From: Neorhizobium huautlense
Lineage (GTDB): Bacteria; Pseudomonadota; Alphaproteobacteria; Rhizobiales; Rhizobiaceae
Reading direction: 5' to 3'
Length of the DNA: 64,000 nucleotides
NCBI RefSeq assembly: GCF_030811685.1
Contig: NZ_JAUSRF010000002.1
Span: 388,706-452,705 of the forward strand
The notes under the pieces are model-generated. The model did no database searches. It had not been told where the DNA came from and saw nothing but the letters and a program-made list of their open reading frames with translations. Numbering within the stretch: the stretch's first letter is position 1; each line of letters starts with the position of its first letter. The position numbers and the translations under genes were made by a program. Shown in pieces: positions 35,179 through 44,382 of this stretch.

Positions 35179-35490
35179 TTACCCGTGGGAGGGCTTGTTG
35201 CTCTCGAATGCGGCTTTTTGAGCGTCGGACGCTTCACCCTGATGCAGGTTTTTCCAATCCTCATACGGCATGCCGTAGACGATTTCGCGCGAGGCGTCCT
35301 TGGTGAGCATGATGCCCTTTTCCTGCGCCGCGTCGAGATACCAGTTGGACAGGCAGTTACGGCAGAAACCGGCGAGATTCATCATGTCGATATTCTGAAC
35401 GTCGCTGCGTTCGCGCAGATGGCTCACCAGCCGGCGGAAGGCTGCGGCCTCGAGTTCGGTTTTCTGCTGTTCGGTAAGTTCGCTCATCAT
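35179..35490 (-). CDS. DUF1244 protein
   Basis: A 103-residue protein of the DUF1244 family, common in alphaproteobacteria and of unknown function. The hallmark is DMMNLAGFCRNCLSNWYLDA, where two closely spaced cysteines sit in a helix, then EIVYGMPYEDWKNLHQGEAS. It is cytosolic and short. The start at 35490 or 35487 (MM) is equally possible. Neighbours GapR-like, N-formylglutamate amidohydrolase and DUF1036-pyk are the usual order in this group, as I recall. Confidence 0.9.
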   Translation of the reverse strand: MMSELTEQQKTELEAAAFRRLVSHLRERSDVQNIDMMNLAGFCRNCLSNWYLDAAQEKGIMLTKDASREIVYGMPYEDWKNLHQGEASDAQKAAFESNKPSHG

Positions 35491-35518
35491 GCGATCTCCT
35501 TATTCATGTCTGCGTCGT

Positions 35519-36313
35519 TCAGGCCGGGTAGGGACCGGTGCGCGACGGAAAAATCTTCGTTTCGTGCAATGCCGGATCGGCATTCATTTTCGCAAATATC
35601 GGCGCCAGCCGCTCGGCCCATTCGTCCATGCCCCTGTCATCACCGATCAAATCCTGCCGCACTTCCAGAAGCGCATGCGGAATGCCGGGGCGCATGCAAT
35701 GGCGATACATGGTGTCGTTCTTCAAGGCGCCATCATAAGGCTCGTTGTCACCGATGAACAGGTTCGGGTCGGCGCGCAACATGTCGAGAAGCGGTTGAAC
35801 GGCGCGGTGATCGCTGTCCCACAGGACGGACGCGTGCCAGGGGCGAGGAATTCCCTTCCAGGTCGGCGTAAAGGAGTGGAGAGACAGAACCAGCGGCGTT
35901 TTGCCGCTTTTTTCTGCGGTTTTGACGATCGTCAAATCGACGGCCTGATGATAGGGCCGGTGGAAGCTGTTAAGTCTATGCTCCCATTCGCTGTTTGTGA
36001 TCGGATGGTTTCCCGGAATGATTGCGCCATCGGAAATGCGCATGATCAGGGTCGGGTCGTCCTCGCCTCTGTTCGGGTCGATCAGCAGTCTTGAGAAACC
36101 GCAAAGCACGGCCGGAATGTCGAGCATGGCGGCCAGCCGGCGGGTGAGGCCCTCGATGCCGATGTCATAGGCGATGTGGCGTGCGAAGGTGGCTTCATCG
36201 AGACCGAGCGAACCATAACCGGGTGGCAGCCGGTTCATGGCGTGATCTGCGAGCAGCACCATCCCGCCGTCATAATTTCCCTGTAGAATTTCGTAGGAAC
36301 CGAAGTCCTGCAT
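35519..36313 (-). CDS. N-formylglutamate amidohydrolase family protein
   Basis: A 264-residue hydrolase of the HutG-type N-formylglutamate deformylase family. Visible conserved pieces are LLADHAMNRLPPGYGSLGLD, HIAYDIGIEGLTRRL, CGFSRLLIDPNRGEDDPTLI, VLSLHSFTPTWKG and ALLEVRQDLIGDDRGM, which hold the zinc and acid residues of the family. Substrate cannot be fixed from the sequence; the family also cuts other N-acylated amino acids. It stands alone in a histidine-degradation sense. Confidence 0.87.
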   Translation of the reverse strand: MQDFGSYEILQGNYDGGMVLLADHAMNRLPPGYGSLGLDEATFARHIAYDIGIEGLTRRLAAMLDIPAVLCGFSRLLIDPNRGEDDPTLIMRISDGAIIPGNHPITNSEWEHRLNSFHRPYHQAVDLTIVKTAEKSGKTPLVLSLHSFTPTWKGIPRPWHASVLWDSDHRAVQPLLDMLRADPNLFIGDNEPYDGALKNDTMYRHCMRPGIPHALLEVRQDLIGDDRGMDEWAERLAPIFAKMNADPALHETKIFPSRTGPYPA

Positions 36314-36527
36314 TGCTGGCTGCCCGACTTACCAATTGTTTGTTTTGTGTGATTTTTAATCGCGAGCTTGATCGCACGCAGATTGCGGATAGGCAAGGCG
36401 AAGGCGTCATAAACACAAGGATTCGGCTCTCAAACGGACGCTAAACGATTAGACTTTCGTTTGACTTTCGGTCGTCATCGCGCCAAGACAGTCGCATCTG
36501 ATTTAGCAGGGGACCCCGCCACACACC

Positions 36528-36998
36528 GTGTCAAAATCGTCCTTGTTCTCCATGTCCGCCCTTTTGTCGCCAACTCTTTTCGGGCTGGCGCTTGCCGCTG
36601 GCGTGTCGCTTTTCGCGCCCAGCGAAGCGCGCGCCGATTTCCGTGTGTGTAACGGAACCCAGAATCTCGTCGGTGTCGGTATCGGTTACCGCGCCCAGGA
36701 AGGATGGATTTCCGAAGGCTGGTGGCAGGTTCCTGCCTCGAGCTGCGCCACTCTCATCGAGGGCGAATTGGAATCACGTTATTATTATCTCTATGCCGAG
36801 GATTCAGCCCGTGGTGGCCGTTGGACCGGCGAAGTCAGCATGTGCGTCGCCGAGAACGAATTCAAGATTACCGGTGTCGGAGACTGCTTTGCCCGCGGTT
36901 ACCAGAAGATGGGCTTCAAGGAATATGACACAGGCCGGCAGGGGAGCTGGATGGTCCAGCTTTCCGACACACCCGGCGCGCAAGAAGGCCAGAACTGA
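36528..36998 (+). CDS. DUF1036 secreted protein
   Basis: A 156-residue protein with a signal segment (LLSPTLFGLALAAGVSLFA, cut near ADFRVC). Its core reads VCNGTQNLVGVGIGYRAQEG, EGWWQVPASSCATLIEGELE and YYYLYAEDSARGGRWTGE, the DUF1036 domain, thought to bind in the envelope. Five cysteines in the mature part may form disulfides. The start is GTG at 36528 (an ATG at 36552 is a weaker option). Its last base is shared with the pyk start (TGATG), so translation of pyk is coupled to it. Confidence 0.87.
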   Translation: MSKSSLFSMSALLSPTLFGLALAAGVSLFAPSEARADFRVCNGTQNLVGVGIGYRAQEGWISEGWWQVPASSCATLIEGELESRYYYLYAEDSARGGRWTGEVSMCVAENEFKITGVGDCFARGYQKMGFKEYDTGRQGSWMVQLSDTPGAQEGQN

Positions 36999-38437
36999 TG
37001 AAGCGTAATCGCAAGGTAAAAATTCTTGCAACTCTCGGTCCGGCATCGTCCGAAGAGGCGATGATCGAGAAGCTGCACGAAGCCGGCGCCGATCTCTTTC
37101 GTATCAACATGAGCCATGCCAGCCACGACATGATGCGCACGCTGATCACGCGTATTCGTGCCGTTGAAGCCCGCTCCGGCCGCCCGATCGGCATTCTCGC
37201 CGACCTTCAGGGCCCGAAACTGCGCGTCGGCAAGTTCGCCAATACCAAGGTGACGCTGGCCCCCGGTCAGACCTTTACGCTCGACAACAATGAAGAGCCG
37301 GGCGACGAAAACCGCGTATTCCTGCCGCATCCGGAAATCCTGTCTTCCGTGAAGGTTGGCGACCGCCTGCTGATCGACGACGGCAAGCTGGCGCTGAAGG
37401 CAACGGCGGTGGATGGCAAGTCGATCACCTGTACGGTCGTTGCCGGCACCAGCATTTCCGACCGCAAGGGCGTCAGCCTGCCGGATACGCTGCTCGAAGT
37501 CGGCGTTTTGACCGACAAGGACCGCGCCGATCTGGACGCCGTTCTCGCCACCGACGATGTCGACTGGGTTGCGCTCTCCTTCGTGCAGCGCCCGGAAGAT
37601 CTGGTCGAAGTGCGTCGCATTTCCGGTGGTCGCGTCGGCCTGATGTCGAAGATCGAAAAGCCGCAGGCTCTCGAGCGCATCGAGGAAATCATCGAGCTTT
37701 CCGACGCACTGATGGTTGCCCGTGGCGACCTCGGTGTCGAAATGCCGATCGAAATGGTTCCGGGCATCCAGAAGCAGCTGACCCGCGCCTGCCGCCGCGC
37801 CGGCAAGCCGGTCGTCGTTGCCACGCAGATGCTGGAATCGATGATCACCGCCCCGGTGCCGACCCGCGCCGAAGTGTCGGACGTGTCGATTGCCGTGTTC
37901 GAAGGCGCAGACGCCGTCATGCTGTCGGCCGAATCGGCTTCCGGCCAGTATCCGGTCGAAGCCGTGTCGATGATGGCGTCGATCGCGCATCAGGTGGAGC
38001 AGGATCCGCTTTACCCGAGCATCATCTACGCACAGCGCGCCACGCCTGAGGCAACCGGTGCCGATGCGATTTCGCTCGCTGCCCGCCAGATTGCCGAAAC
38101 GCTGAACCTGGCCGCCATCGTCACCTACACCTCGTCGGGCACGACCGGTCTTCGCGCCTCGCGCGAACGCCCGAACGTTCCGATCCTGGCGCTTTCGCCG
38201 AAGGTGCAGACCGCACGCCGCCTGTCGGTCTGCTGGGGCCTGCACTGTGTGGTTACCCATGATGCGACCGACCTCGACGACATGGTCAACCGCGCCTGCC
38301 GCATCGTTGCCGAAGAACAGTTCGGCAAGGCCGGCGACCGCATCATCATCTCGGCCGGCGTTCCGCTCGGCACGCCGGGCGCCACCAACATGGTCCGCAT
38401 CGCCTACATTGGCGAAGACGGCCAGAGCGCTGCCTGA
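36998..38437 (+). CDS. pyk: Pyruvate kinase
   Basis: Transfers phosphate from phosphoenolpyruvate to ADP. The 479-residue protein has the nucleotide/substrate motifs KILATLGPASS, RINMSHAS, GPKLRVG and the active-site IEKPQALERIEEI with the Lys, then VARGDLGVEMPIE and TQMLESMI. The C-terminal allosteric domain is kept (VVTHDATDLDDMV). It is coupled to the DUF1036 gene by a one-base overlap, and a terminator follows. Confidence 0.97.
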   Translation: MKRNRKVKILATLGPASSEEAMIEKLHEAGADLFRINMSHASHDMMRTLITRIRAVEARSGRPIGILADLQGPKLRVGKFANTKVTLAPGQTFTLDNNEEPGDENRVFLPHPEILSSVKVGDRLLIDDGKLALKATAVDGKSITCTVVAGTSISDRKGVSLPDTLLEVGVLTDKDRADLDAVLATDDVDWVALSFVQRPEDLVEVRRISGGRVGLMSKIEKPQALERIEEIIELSDALMVARGDLGVEMPIEMVPGIQKQLTRACRRAGKPVVVATQMLESMITAPVPTRAEVSDVSIAVFEGADAVMLSAESASGQYPVEAVSMMASIAHQVEQDPLYPSIIYAQRATPEATGADAISLAARQIAETLNLAAIVTYTSSGTTGLRASRERPNVPILALSPKVQTARRLSVCWGLHCVVTHDATDLDDMVNRACRIVAEEQFGKAGDRIIISAGVPLGTPGATNMVRIAYIGEDGQSAA

Positions 38438-38466
38438 GCCTTCTCGGGTTTGATCACGACATTCGA

Positions 38467-38496
38467 GCGGCCGGAGCAATCCGGCCGTTTCTGTTT
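38467..38496 (+). terminator. Terminator of pyk
   Basis: CGGCCGGA pairs with TCCGGCCG around GCAA and is followed by TTTCTGTTT. It lies 30 bp after the pyk stop. Confidence 0.8.
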
Positions 38497-38513
38497 CAAG
38501 GGGTTTCTCGACG

Positions 38514-39041
38514 ATGCATTTGCCGACTGCCGCGATCCCCACACTTGCCGGCACCCGACTGACACTGCGCGCGCCGCGCATGGAGGACTGGTCGGCCTAT
38601 TGCGCCTTCATGGCCACGGATCGTTCCATCTACATGGGCGGCCCGCATCAGGAGGCAATCGCCTGGGGTATGTTCTGCCACGATGTGGCGCAGTGGCATC
38701 TTCTTGGGCACGGTTCGCTGATGATCGAGGCGGGCGAAGGTGAGGCTGCCGCCGGACAATGTATCGGTCAGGTAGGTATCAATGCCGGGCCGCTGTTTCC
38801 CGAGCACGAGCTTGGCTGGATGCTCTACGACGGTTTCGAAGGCAAAGGATATGCATTCGAGGCAGCCAGCCGGATGCGCCACTGGGCTTTTCGGACGCTC
38901 AAGCTTGAGACGCTCGTGAGCTACATCCATCCCGAAAACGCGGCCTCGTGCCGCTTGGCGGAACGGCTGGGCGCGGTGCTAGACAAGGATGCGGCACGGC
39001 ATGATCCGGCCGATCTCGTGTATCGGCATGCGCGCCCGTAA
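38514..39041 (+). CDS. GNAT-family acetyltransferase (RimJ/RimL-like)
   Basis: A 175-residue acetyl-CoA transferase. The N-terminal strand and helix (TRLTLRAPRMEDWSAYCAFM) and the coenzyme-A motif region GYAFEAASRMRHWAFRTL, then HPENAASCRLAERLGAV, are typical of RimJ/RimL-like enzymes. Its acceptor is unknown; ribosomal proteins are one choice. It stands by itself after the pyk terminator and converges with an alpha/beta hydrolase gene. Confidence 0.88.
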   Translation: MHLPTAAIPTLAGTRLTLRAPRMEDWSAYCAFMATDRSIYMGGPHQEAIAWGMFCHDVAQWHLLGHGSLMIEAGEGEAAAGQCIGQVGINAGPLFPEHELGWMLYDGFEGKGYAFEAASRMRHWAFRTLKLETLVSYIHPENAASCRLAERLGAVLDKDAARHDPADLVYRHARP

Positions 39042-39050
39042 GCGACGCGA

Positions 39051-40142
39051 TCAGTTCCGCTCGATCGTTACGCCCACCGCCGGCTTGGCCGGCTCACCGC
39101 TCTGCATCAACCGTGCCTCCGCCACTCGTGCCGTCGCCTGCAAATCCCGCTCCAGCCCCGCCACCTTTTCGATGGCCGCGATGCAGAGATCAGTAACGAC
39201 GTAATCCGGCTTGTGGCCGAGACCGTGGACCATGATCAGTTCAGAACTTTCGATATCGCGGGCAAGGCCCTGCGAGTGGATTTCTTCGAGTACGACCGGG
39301 TCGCTGTCGCCCGTGATGATCACGGTTGGGGCCTTGATCTCCTTGTAGCGCGGCGCGATGCGGGTCACGTAGTCATGCAGATTGAAGACATCGGTGGCGT
39401 TGGCGCGGAAGGTGGCGGGGCGCAGGATAAGGGCGGGGGCGCCTTCCTCGACATAGCGGTCGCGGCGGTGGTTGGGGCTGAACACGGATTTGGTGGCGCC
39501 ATCCATCAGGAACATTCCGGCCGGCAGCGAGACGAGACGGGTGAACAGCCAGCCGATTACCGGTTTTGGCGCGAGGCTGTAATACCAGTCGACGCCGCCC
39601 GGCCATGGATGGGTGGCGGGGGATAGGAAAACGAGGCCGGCCGTCTTTTCCGGATGGAAGACGGCAAAACTGGCGGCAATCGCGCCGCCGAAGGAATGCG
39701 AAACGATGATGGCGCGTTTGATGCCGTAGGCATCCATCAGTTTGGCGATGGCGGCGGCCTGACCGTCCGGCGTGTCGTTTTCAGGTCCGCCGCGCTCGGA
39801 ATACCCGTGGCCGGGGCGATCGATGAACAGCATTTCGGCGCGCCCACGCAAGGGGGCGAGAAAGGCCGCCTCCTGATCCCGAAGATTTCCGCTGGCACCG
39901 TGGATGAACACCAGAGGCGGCAGATCGGCCTTGTCGCTGGCCGGCACATGCAGCGCATTCATGCGGTAACCGCCGACATCCGTCAGGGTGCCGATATTGG
40001 GAAAACGCCGCTCTATGGCGGCTGACTGCCATGCGGTGAAGGCGAATGCGGCGGCGATAAGAAAAGCGATGCAGATCAGGGCTGTGATCATCGGGAGAAA
40101 ATGTCTGGAGGGGTTTTCGGTGGCGGGGGCGCGGCGATGCAT
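39051..40142 (-). CDS. Membrane-anchored alpha/beta hydrolase
   Basis: A 363-residue hydrolase. An N-terminal membrane segment (ITALICIAFLIAAAFAFTAW, about 18-38) anchors it. The alpha/beta fold follows, with the oxyanion region VFIHGASGNLRDQE, the nucleophile Ser in VSHSFGGAIAASF, and acid and His near ITGDSDPVVLEEIH and HGLGHKPDYV. The substrate is unknown; many relatives act on esters or lactones. The start at 40142 has no strong ribosome site; MITALICIA at 40091 is an option. Confidence 0.85.
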   Translation of the reverse strand: MHRRAPATENPSRHFLPMITALICIAFLIAAAFAFTAWQSAAIERRFPNIGTLTDVGGYRMNALHVPASDKADLPPLVFIHGASGNLRDQEAAFLAPLRGRAEMLFIDRPGHGYSERGGPENDTPDGQAAAIAKLMDAYGIKRAIIVSHSFGGAIAASFAVFHPEKTAGLVFLSPATHPWPGGVDWYYSLAPKPVIGWLFTRLVSLPAGMFLMDGATKSVFSPNHRRDRYVEEGAPALILRPATFRANATDVFNLHDYVTRIAPRYKEIKAPTVIITGDSDPVVLEEIHSQGLARDIESSELIMVHGLGHKPDYVVTDLCIAAIEKVAGLERDLQATARVAEARLMQSGEPAKPAVGVTIERN

Positions 40143-40254
40143 GTTCGATATAACGAAGACATAGGGCGGCGAGTTTCAGCCGCACAGATGTCATTATTGT
40201 TTTGAAAACGACTCATTGCGGAAAGCGGAAGCCCGGTCAGGCCGCGCCAAGCGA

Positions 40255-41040
40255 TCAGGTACGGCTGCCGGCGATCTTTTCCGAGAGTTTTTCCATCTGC
40301 TCGCGGGCTTGCCTGTCGGCCGGGTAGATGGCGAGATATTGCGCCAGCGCCTTTTCTGCTGCGCCATCTTCCTCTGCTTCCATGAGGATTGCGACCATGC
40401 CGGCGATGGCGCCGAAATGGCGGGGTTCGCGTTTCAGCACTTCACTGATATCGGCCATCGCCTTGCGCGGATCGCCCATCGTGTAATGCAGCGTGGCGCG
40501 CTGGTGCCATGCGCCGGTGAAATCGGGATCGATGATCGTGGCGCGGTCGAGGAAATCGAGCGCAGCGCCGTTGTTCTTCTTTTCCACGGCCTCGGATGCC
40601 CATTGCAGCAGAAGGTCGACGGTCGGGCTGCCCGACTCGCTCCAATCGGTCTGGATTTCTTCGGCAATGCTTTTTGCCTTGTCCGGGTTACTCTCGCGTT
40701 TCAGTTGGGCAAGCAGGCTGTCGATTTTTGCCGCTGGTGAAAGGTTTTCCGTGGGCGGGGCGGCCAAAGGGGCTGGGGGTGTCTGCGCCTGTTGCTGCTG
40801 TTCCTGTGGTTTCGCTCCCGGTGACGGCGGTGTTTCCACATGCCGCTCGGGCAGGGGCGGCAGCGGCTGATCGGGGGCATGGGATTGCGGCGGGATGGTT
40901 ACGCCCGGCAGGTCGTTATTGCCCGGTGCGGCGCCATTCGGGGTTTCCTGCGCATAGGCGGGGCCAGGCGGGATCAGGCCGGCGAGCGGCATGGAAACGA
41001 GGGCGAAGGCCAGCGGGGTGGCAAAACGGAAAAAGCGCAT
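40255..41040 (-). CDS. Secreted tetratricopeptide-repeat protein
   Basis: A 261-residue protein. A signal peptide (ATPLAFALVSMPLAGLIPPG, cut near YAQETP) leads to a Pro/Gln-rich stretch. Helical TPR-like repeats follow from about residue 140: NNGAALDFLDRATIIDPDFT, AWHQRATLHYTMGDPRKAMA and HFGAIAGMVAILMEAEEDGA. It probably works as a protein-contact scaffold in the periplasm. The start MRFFRFATP at 41040 is chosen as it gives the signal. Upstream on the same strand is rpmJ. Confidence 0.85.
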   Translation of the reverse strand: MRFFRFATPLAFALVSMPLAGLIPPGPAYAQETPNGAAPGNNDLPGVTIPPQSHAPDQPLPPLPERHVETPPSPGAKPQEQQQQAQTPPAPLAAPPTENLSPAAKIDSLLAQLKRESNPDKAKSIAEEIQTDWSESGSPTVDLLLQWASEAVEKKNNGAALDFLDRATIIDPDFTGAWHQRATLHYTMGDPRKAMADISEVLKREPRHFGAIAGMVAILMEAEEDGAAEKALAQYLAIYPADRQAREQMEKLSEKIAGSRT

Positions 41041-41111
41041 GGCGGAAAAGATAATCCGCCTGCGCTCAATATCAAACCGAAATCGGTCTTTTATCAACAA
41101 TGTGATAAGCA

Positions 41112-41133
41112 GCGGCTTTCCGTTGAAAGCCGC
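41112..41133 (-). terminator. Hairpin downstream of rpmJ
   Basis: GCGGCTTTC and GAAAGCCGC form a perfect 9-bp stem around AACG about 10 bp past the rpmJ stop. No T-run follows, so it may be a terminator or only a processing hairpin. Confidence 0.45.
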
Positions 41134-41142
41134 AATCCGCAA

Positions 41143-41268
41143 TCAGCCCTGACGAGCCTTGAAGCGCGGGTTCTGCTTGTTGATGATGTAGATGCGGCCC
41201 TTGCGGCGAACCAGACGGTTATCGCGGTGACGAGCCTTCAGCGCCTTAAGCGAGTTCTTGATCTTCAT
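41143..41268 (-). CDS. rpmJ: 50S ribosomal protein L36, cysteine-free type
   Basis: A 41-residue protein, [19 protein letters not shown] then [20 protein letters not shown] plus QG. It is the L36 variant without the zinc-binding Cys/His set, which does not need zinc. It is a standalone gene between a thioesterase gene and a TPR protein gene. Confidence 0.95.
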   Translation of the reverse strand: MKIKNSLKALKARHRDNRLVRRKGRIYIINKQNPRFKARQG

Positions 41269-41550
41269 TGTACTGATCCAGCAGTCTGTGGGCCGTTAAG
41301 CCGCTTGTCTCTATCAATCAAAAGCGCACCGCTTTGTTCATCAAAGGATGGCGCGCCTTTAGGTTGGCGTCGAGATACAATCAGCGTTGGCGCATGTCAA
41401 CCATATGACGCGGTTTTCCGGGGCTTCTCGTGGCGTCGGCACCGATTTTCCGCAGCTTTGCCACAGGTTGATGCGCCTTTACCGCGATTGACAATGCGGG
41501 AATGAACGCAAATCCTGCCCCTCATACATGGTTTGACGGGAGGAAGAGTG

Positions 41551-42000
41551 GTGGATTTCATGAAAATGACGGGGCTGGAACTGCTGCAGGCCTCCGCGGC
41601 GGGGCTGATTCCGGCCGCCAGCATCTCGCAGACCATGGGAATGAAGGGCATGGAGGTGGAAAAGGGGCGGATAGTCATCCATGCCCGCGCCGATTCTCGC
41701 CATCTCAATCCGCTCGGCGGCGTGCATGGCGGGTTTGCCGCGACATTGCTCGACTCGGTGACAGGCTGCGCTGTGCACAGCATGCTCGATGTCGGCATCG
41801 GTTTCGGCACGGTCGATCTCGGGGTAAAGATGATGCGGCCGGTACCGCGTGATCAGGATGTGGTGGCCGAGGCGCGGGTGACGCATCTTTCGCGGTCGAT
41901 CGGCATAGCCGAGGGCACACTGAAGGATGCGGACGGCAATCTGCTGGCAAGCGCGTCGGCCACCTGTTTCATCAAGCAGCCGAGAGCGGAGCAGGCTTAA
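41551..42000 (+). CDS. PaaI-family hotdog-fold thioesterase
   Basis: A 149-residue acyl-CoA thioesterase. The hotdog motif is HLNPLGGVHGGFAATLLDSV with the catalytic Asp/His region, then VDLGVKMMRPVPRDQDVVAE and SRSIGIAEGTLKDADG. Two GTG codons (41548, 41551) and an ATG at 41560 are possible starts; GTG at 41551 is preferred because GGGAGGA lies 7 bases upstream. It converges on purK, overlapping by 4 bases. Confidence 0.87.
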   Translation: MDFMKMTGLELLQASAAGLIPAASISQTMGMKGMEVEKGRIVIHARADSRHLNPLGGVHGGFAATLLDSVTGCAVHSMLDVGIGFGTVDLGVKMMRPVPRDQDVVAEARVTHLSRSIGIAEGTLKDADGNLLASASATCFIKQPRAEQA

Positions 42001-43058
42001 TCGACCAGCTGCGTGACATGGCCCATCTTGCGGCCGGGGCGGGCTTCGGCCTTGCCGTAGAGATGAACGTAAACGTTCGTGCTCTTCAGCCATTCCGGCA
42101 GCGCGTCGATATCGTCGCCGATCAGGTTGGTCATCACGCAATCGGAATGACGCACCGGATTGCCGAGGGCTAGACCAGCGACGGCGCGGATGTGTTGTTC
42201 GAATTGCGAGATGATGCAGGCCGCTTCCGTCCAGTGGCCGGAATTGTGGACGCGCGGTGCGATCTCGTTGGCGATCAGGCCGCCATCCGGCATCACGAAA
42301 AACTCCATGCCGATGACGCCGACATAATCGAGTGCGGCCAGCAGTTTTGTCGCTGCGTCACGGGCGGTCTGCGCCGTCGCATCATCGATGCGGGCGGGCA
42401 GGGTGGAGGTGTGGAGGATGCCGTTGCGGTGCACGTTTTCGGCTGGATCGTAACATTCGACAGAACCGTCGATGCCACGGGCAGCGATGATCGAGACTTC
42501 GCGGTCGAAGGCGACAAAACTTTCAAGGATGAGCGGCACGCCGCCGAGCGCGTCGAATGCGCCGGTCAGGTCTTCGCCGCCGCGAAACACGCGCTGGCCC
42601 TTGCCGTCATAACCCATGCGGCAGGTTTTCAGGACACCCTGTCCGCCGAAATCGGCAAGTGCCGTTTCCAGTTCGGTCTGGCTGTTGACGGCGTGGAATT
42701 TGGCCGTCTCGATGCCGCAGCTGTTGAGGAAGCGTTTTTCGGTGAGGCGGTCCTGCGCCACATCCAGCGCCTTGGCCGGCGGATAGACGGGGACCGAACG
42801 GGCCAGCGTTTCGGCGGCGGTCACCGGCACGTTTTCGAATTCGTAGGTGACGATATCGCAGCGGCTCGCCAGTTCGGCCAATGCGGCCGGATCGTCGTAA
42901 GCGGCGGTGATCTGAGCATTCGCTACCTGGGCAGCGGGACAATCGGCCTGCGGTTCCAAAATGATGGTGGAAAAATTCAGGCGGGCAGCGGCCATTGCCA
43001 GCATGCGGCCCAGCTGGCCGCCACCGATAATGCCGATCGTCTTCATGGTCTTGCTCAT
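41997..43058 (-). CDS. purK: N5-carboxyaminoimidazole ribonucleotide synthase
   Basis: ATP-dependent carboxylation of aminoimidazole ribonucleotide for purines. A 353-residue ATP-grasp protein with IGIIGGGQLGRMLAMAAARL at the start, FENVPVTAAETLARSV, LKTCRMGYDGKGQRVFRGG and NEIAPRVHNSGHWTEAACII. The start lies 5 bp after the stop of purE, so purE-purK form an operon. Its 3' end overlaps the convergent thioesterase gene by 4 bp. Confidence 0.96.
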   Translation of the reverse strand: MSKTMKTIGIIGGGQLGRMLAMAAARLNFSTIILEPQADCPAAQVANAQITAAYDDPAALAELASRCDIVTYEFENVPVTAAETLARSVPVYPPAKALDVAQDRLTEKRFLNSCGIETAKFHAVNSQTELETALADFGGQGVLKTCRMGYDGKGQRVFRGGEDLTGAFDALGGVPLILESFVAFDREVSIIAARGIDGSVECYDPAENVHRNGILHTSTLPARIDDATAQTARDAATKLLAALDYVGVIGMEFFVMPDGGLIANEIAPRVHNSGHWTEAACIISQFEQHIRAVAGLALGNPVRHSDCVMTNLIGDDIDALPEWLKSTNVYVHLYGKAEARPGRKMGHVTQLVD

Positions 43059-43063
43059 TCGAG

Positions 43064-43561
43064 TCAGGGAGCCTCGTCGCTCGGATATTCGGCAACCGAT
43101 GCGGTGTGCTCGGCGCGGTAGGTGTCCAGCCGGTCGGCCAGATCTTCGTCGGACAGCGCCAGTACGGCGGCGGCCATGAGGGCGGCGTTGATGGCGCCCG
43201 CGCGGCCGATGGCCATGGTGCCGACAGGAATACCGCCCGGCATCTGCACGATCGAATAAAGGCTGTCGAGGCCGCTCATGGTCTTGGACTGCACCGGCAC
43301 GCCGAAGACAGGCAGCGGGGTCAGCGATGCGGTCATGCCCGGCAGGTGAGCGGCACCACCGGCTCCGGCGATGATGACCTTAAAACCTTCGTCGCGGGCG
43401 CCCTTGGCAAATTCATACATGCGGTCCGGCGTGCGATGGGCAGACACGATGCGGGCTTCATAACCGATGTCGAGCGCATCAAGTGTATCGGCGGCGTTCT
43501 TCATGGTTTCCCAGTCGGACTGGCTACCCATGATGATGGCGACGGCGGGTCTGTCGGTCAC
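43064..43561 (-). CDS. purE: N5-carboxyaminoimidazole ribonucleotide mutase
   Basis: Moves the carboxyl group made by PurK to C4 of the ribonucleotide, for purines. The 165-residue class I PurE has [44 protein letters not shown] and the later [20 protein letters not shown]. The start is GTG at 43561, as the frame further upstream covers the DUF465 gene. PurK follows 5 bp later; DUF465 precedes by 11 bp, so it may share the transcript. Confidence 0.96.
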   Translation of the reverse strand: MTDRPAVAIIMGSQSDWETMKNAADTLDALDIGYEARIVSAHRTPDRMYEFAKGARDEGFKVIIAGAGGAAHLPGMTASLTPLPVFGVPVQSKTMSGLDSLYSIVQMPGGIPVGTMAIGRAGAINAALMAAAVLALSDEDLADRLDTYRAEHTASVAEYPSDEAP

Positions 43562-43572
43562 GGCAAAACCTT

Positions 43573-43776
43573 TCAGGCGATGATGTCGGGAAGGATCTGG
43601 TCTTCGAGCTGGGTCATCTTGTCCTTGATGGCCAGCTTCTTCTTTTTCATGCGCTGCACGCGCAGAGCTTCGGCACCGACTTCGATCATGGCATTGATGG
43701 CGACGTCGTAATCCTCGTGCTCCTGACGGAGGCGTGCAAGTGCGAGCCTGATATCCGCCTGCTCCTGATCGGCCAT
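43573..43776 (-). CDS. YdcH-like DUF465 small protein
   Basis: A 67-residue helical hairpin of the DUF465/YdcH family: [20 protein letters not shown] then [20 protein letters not shown]. The function is unknown. It ends 11 bp before purE and may be cotranscribed with purEK. A second DUF465 gene lies divergently 405 bp away. Confidence 0.88.
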   Translation of the reverse strand: MADQEQADIRLALARLRQEHEDYDVAINAMIEVGAEALRVQRMKKKKLAIKDKMTQLEDQILPDIIA

Positions 43777-44181
43777 GACCTTTGTCCCCATTCATGCCCG
43801 GGCCCTTTTGGACCCTTAAATATTGGGCAAGCTCCTACCATCAAAAGGTGAGAAGGACTAGCCTGACAAGGCGTCAAATGAAGTGACGGTTACCGCTGAT
43901 CACAACTTCCGTCACGATGGTGAACGGATGTTGTCGCTTGGTGCTTGCGCCGAGCACCAAATCGGGCCGATTTCAGCGTGCCGGTGGTAGCGGAATAACG
44001 GAACGCAATTTAATTTTAGAAATCGATCATAATTCGTTATCAATGCCACGGTTTTGCCCCGTTCTTATCAAGATTTCACCTTCGACAACGGACCCGGATC
44101 GTGTCACACTTCCTTCGTAAACCTGAGGCCTCCAACCGATTGGATGGCTGGAGGCAGGTACGAAAAGGAAGGAAATGCCAC
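43777..44181. other. Structured 405-bp region between two divergent DUF465 genes
   Basis: No gene is seen. It has an 8-bp perfect hairpin TTGGTGCT/AGCACCAA at 43938-43960 and a GCCTCCA/TGGAGGC hairpin at about 44124-44153 just before the second DUF465 gene. These could be RNA leader elements or part of a small RNA. AT-rich stretches lie near 44010-44030. Confidence 0.4.
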
Positions 44182-44358
44182 ATGACCGTACAGGCTCATA
44201 TTGCATCGCTTGAGAAGAAACACGAAGGTCTTGAGGACGAACTTCAGAGTGTTCTTGCGTCTCCCTCCACGGACGATCAGGCGATCGCCCACCTCAAAAG
44301 ACGCAAGCTGCGTATCAAAGATGAGCTGGAACGCCTGAAAGGTTCTACGCGTCACTAA
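44182..44358 (+). CDS. DUF465 small protein
   Basis: A 58-residue YdcH-like helical hairpin: HIASLEKKHEGLEDELQSVL then AIAHLKRRKLRIKDELERLK. It has the charged heptad layout and a C-terminal RH. It starts ATG at 44182 with GGAAGGAA upstream. It belongs to the same family as the minus-strand gene at 43573-43776, making two divergent paralogues within 600 bp. Confidence 0.88.
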   Translation: MTVQAHIASLEKKHEGLEDELQSVLASPSTDDQAIAHLKRRKLRIKDELERLKGSTRH

Positions 44359-44382
44359 TCCCATTTAAGACGTAACGAGTTT

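Noticed and set aside
36899..38581. 560-codon antisense frame across pyk
   Set aside because: pyk is certain on the plus strand and the antisense product has no recognised pattern.
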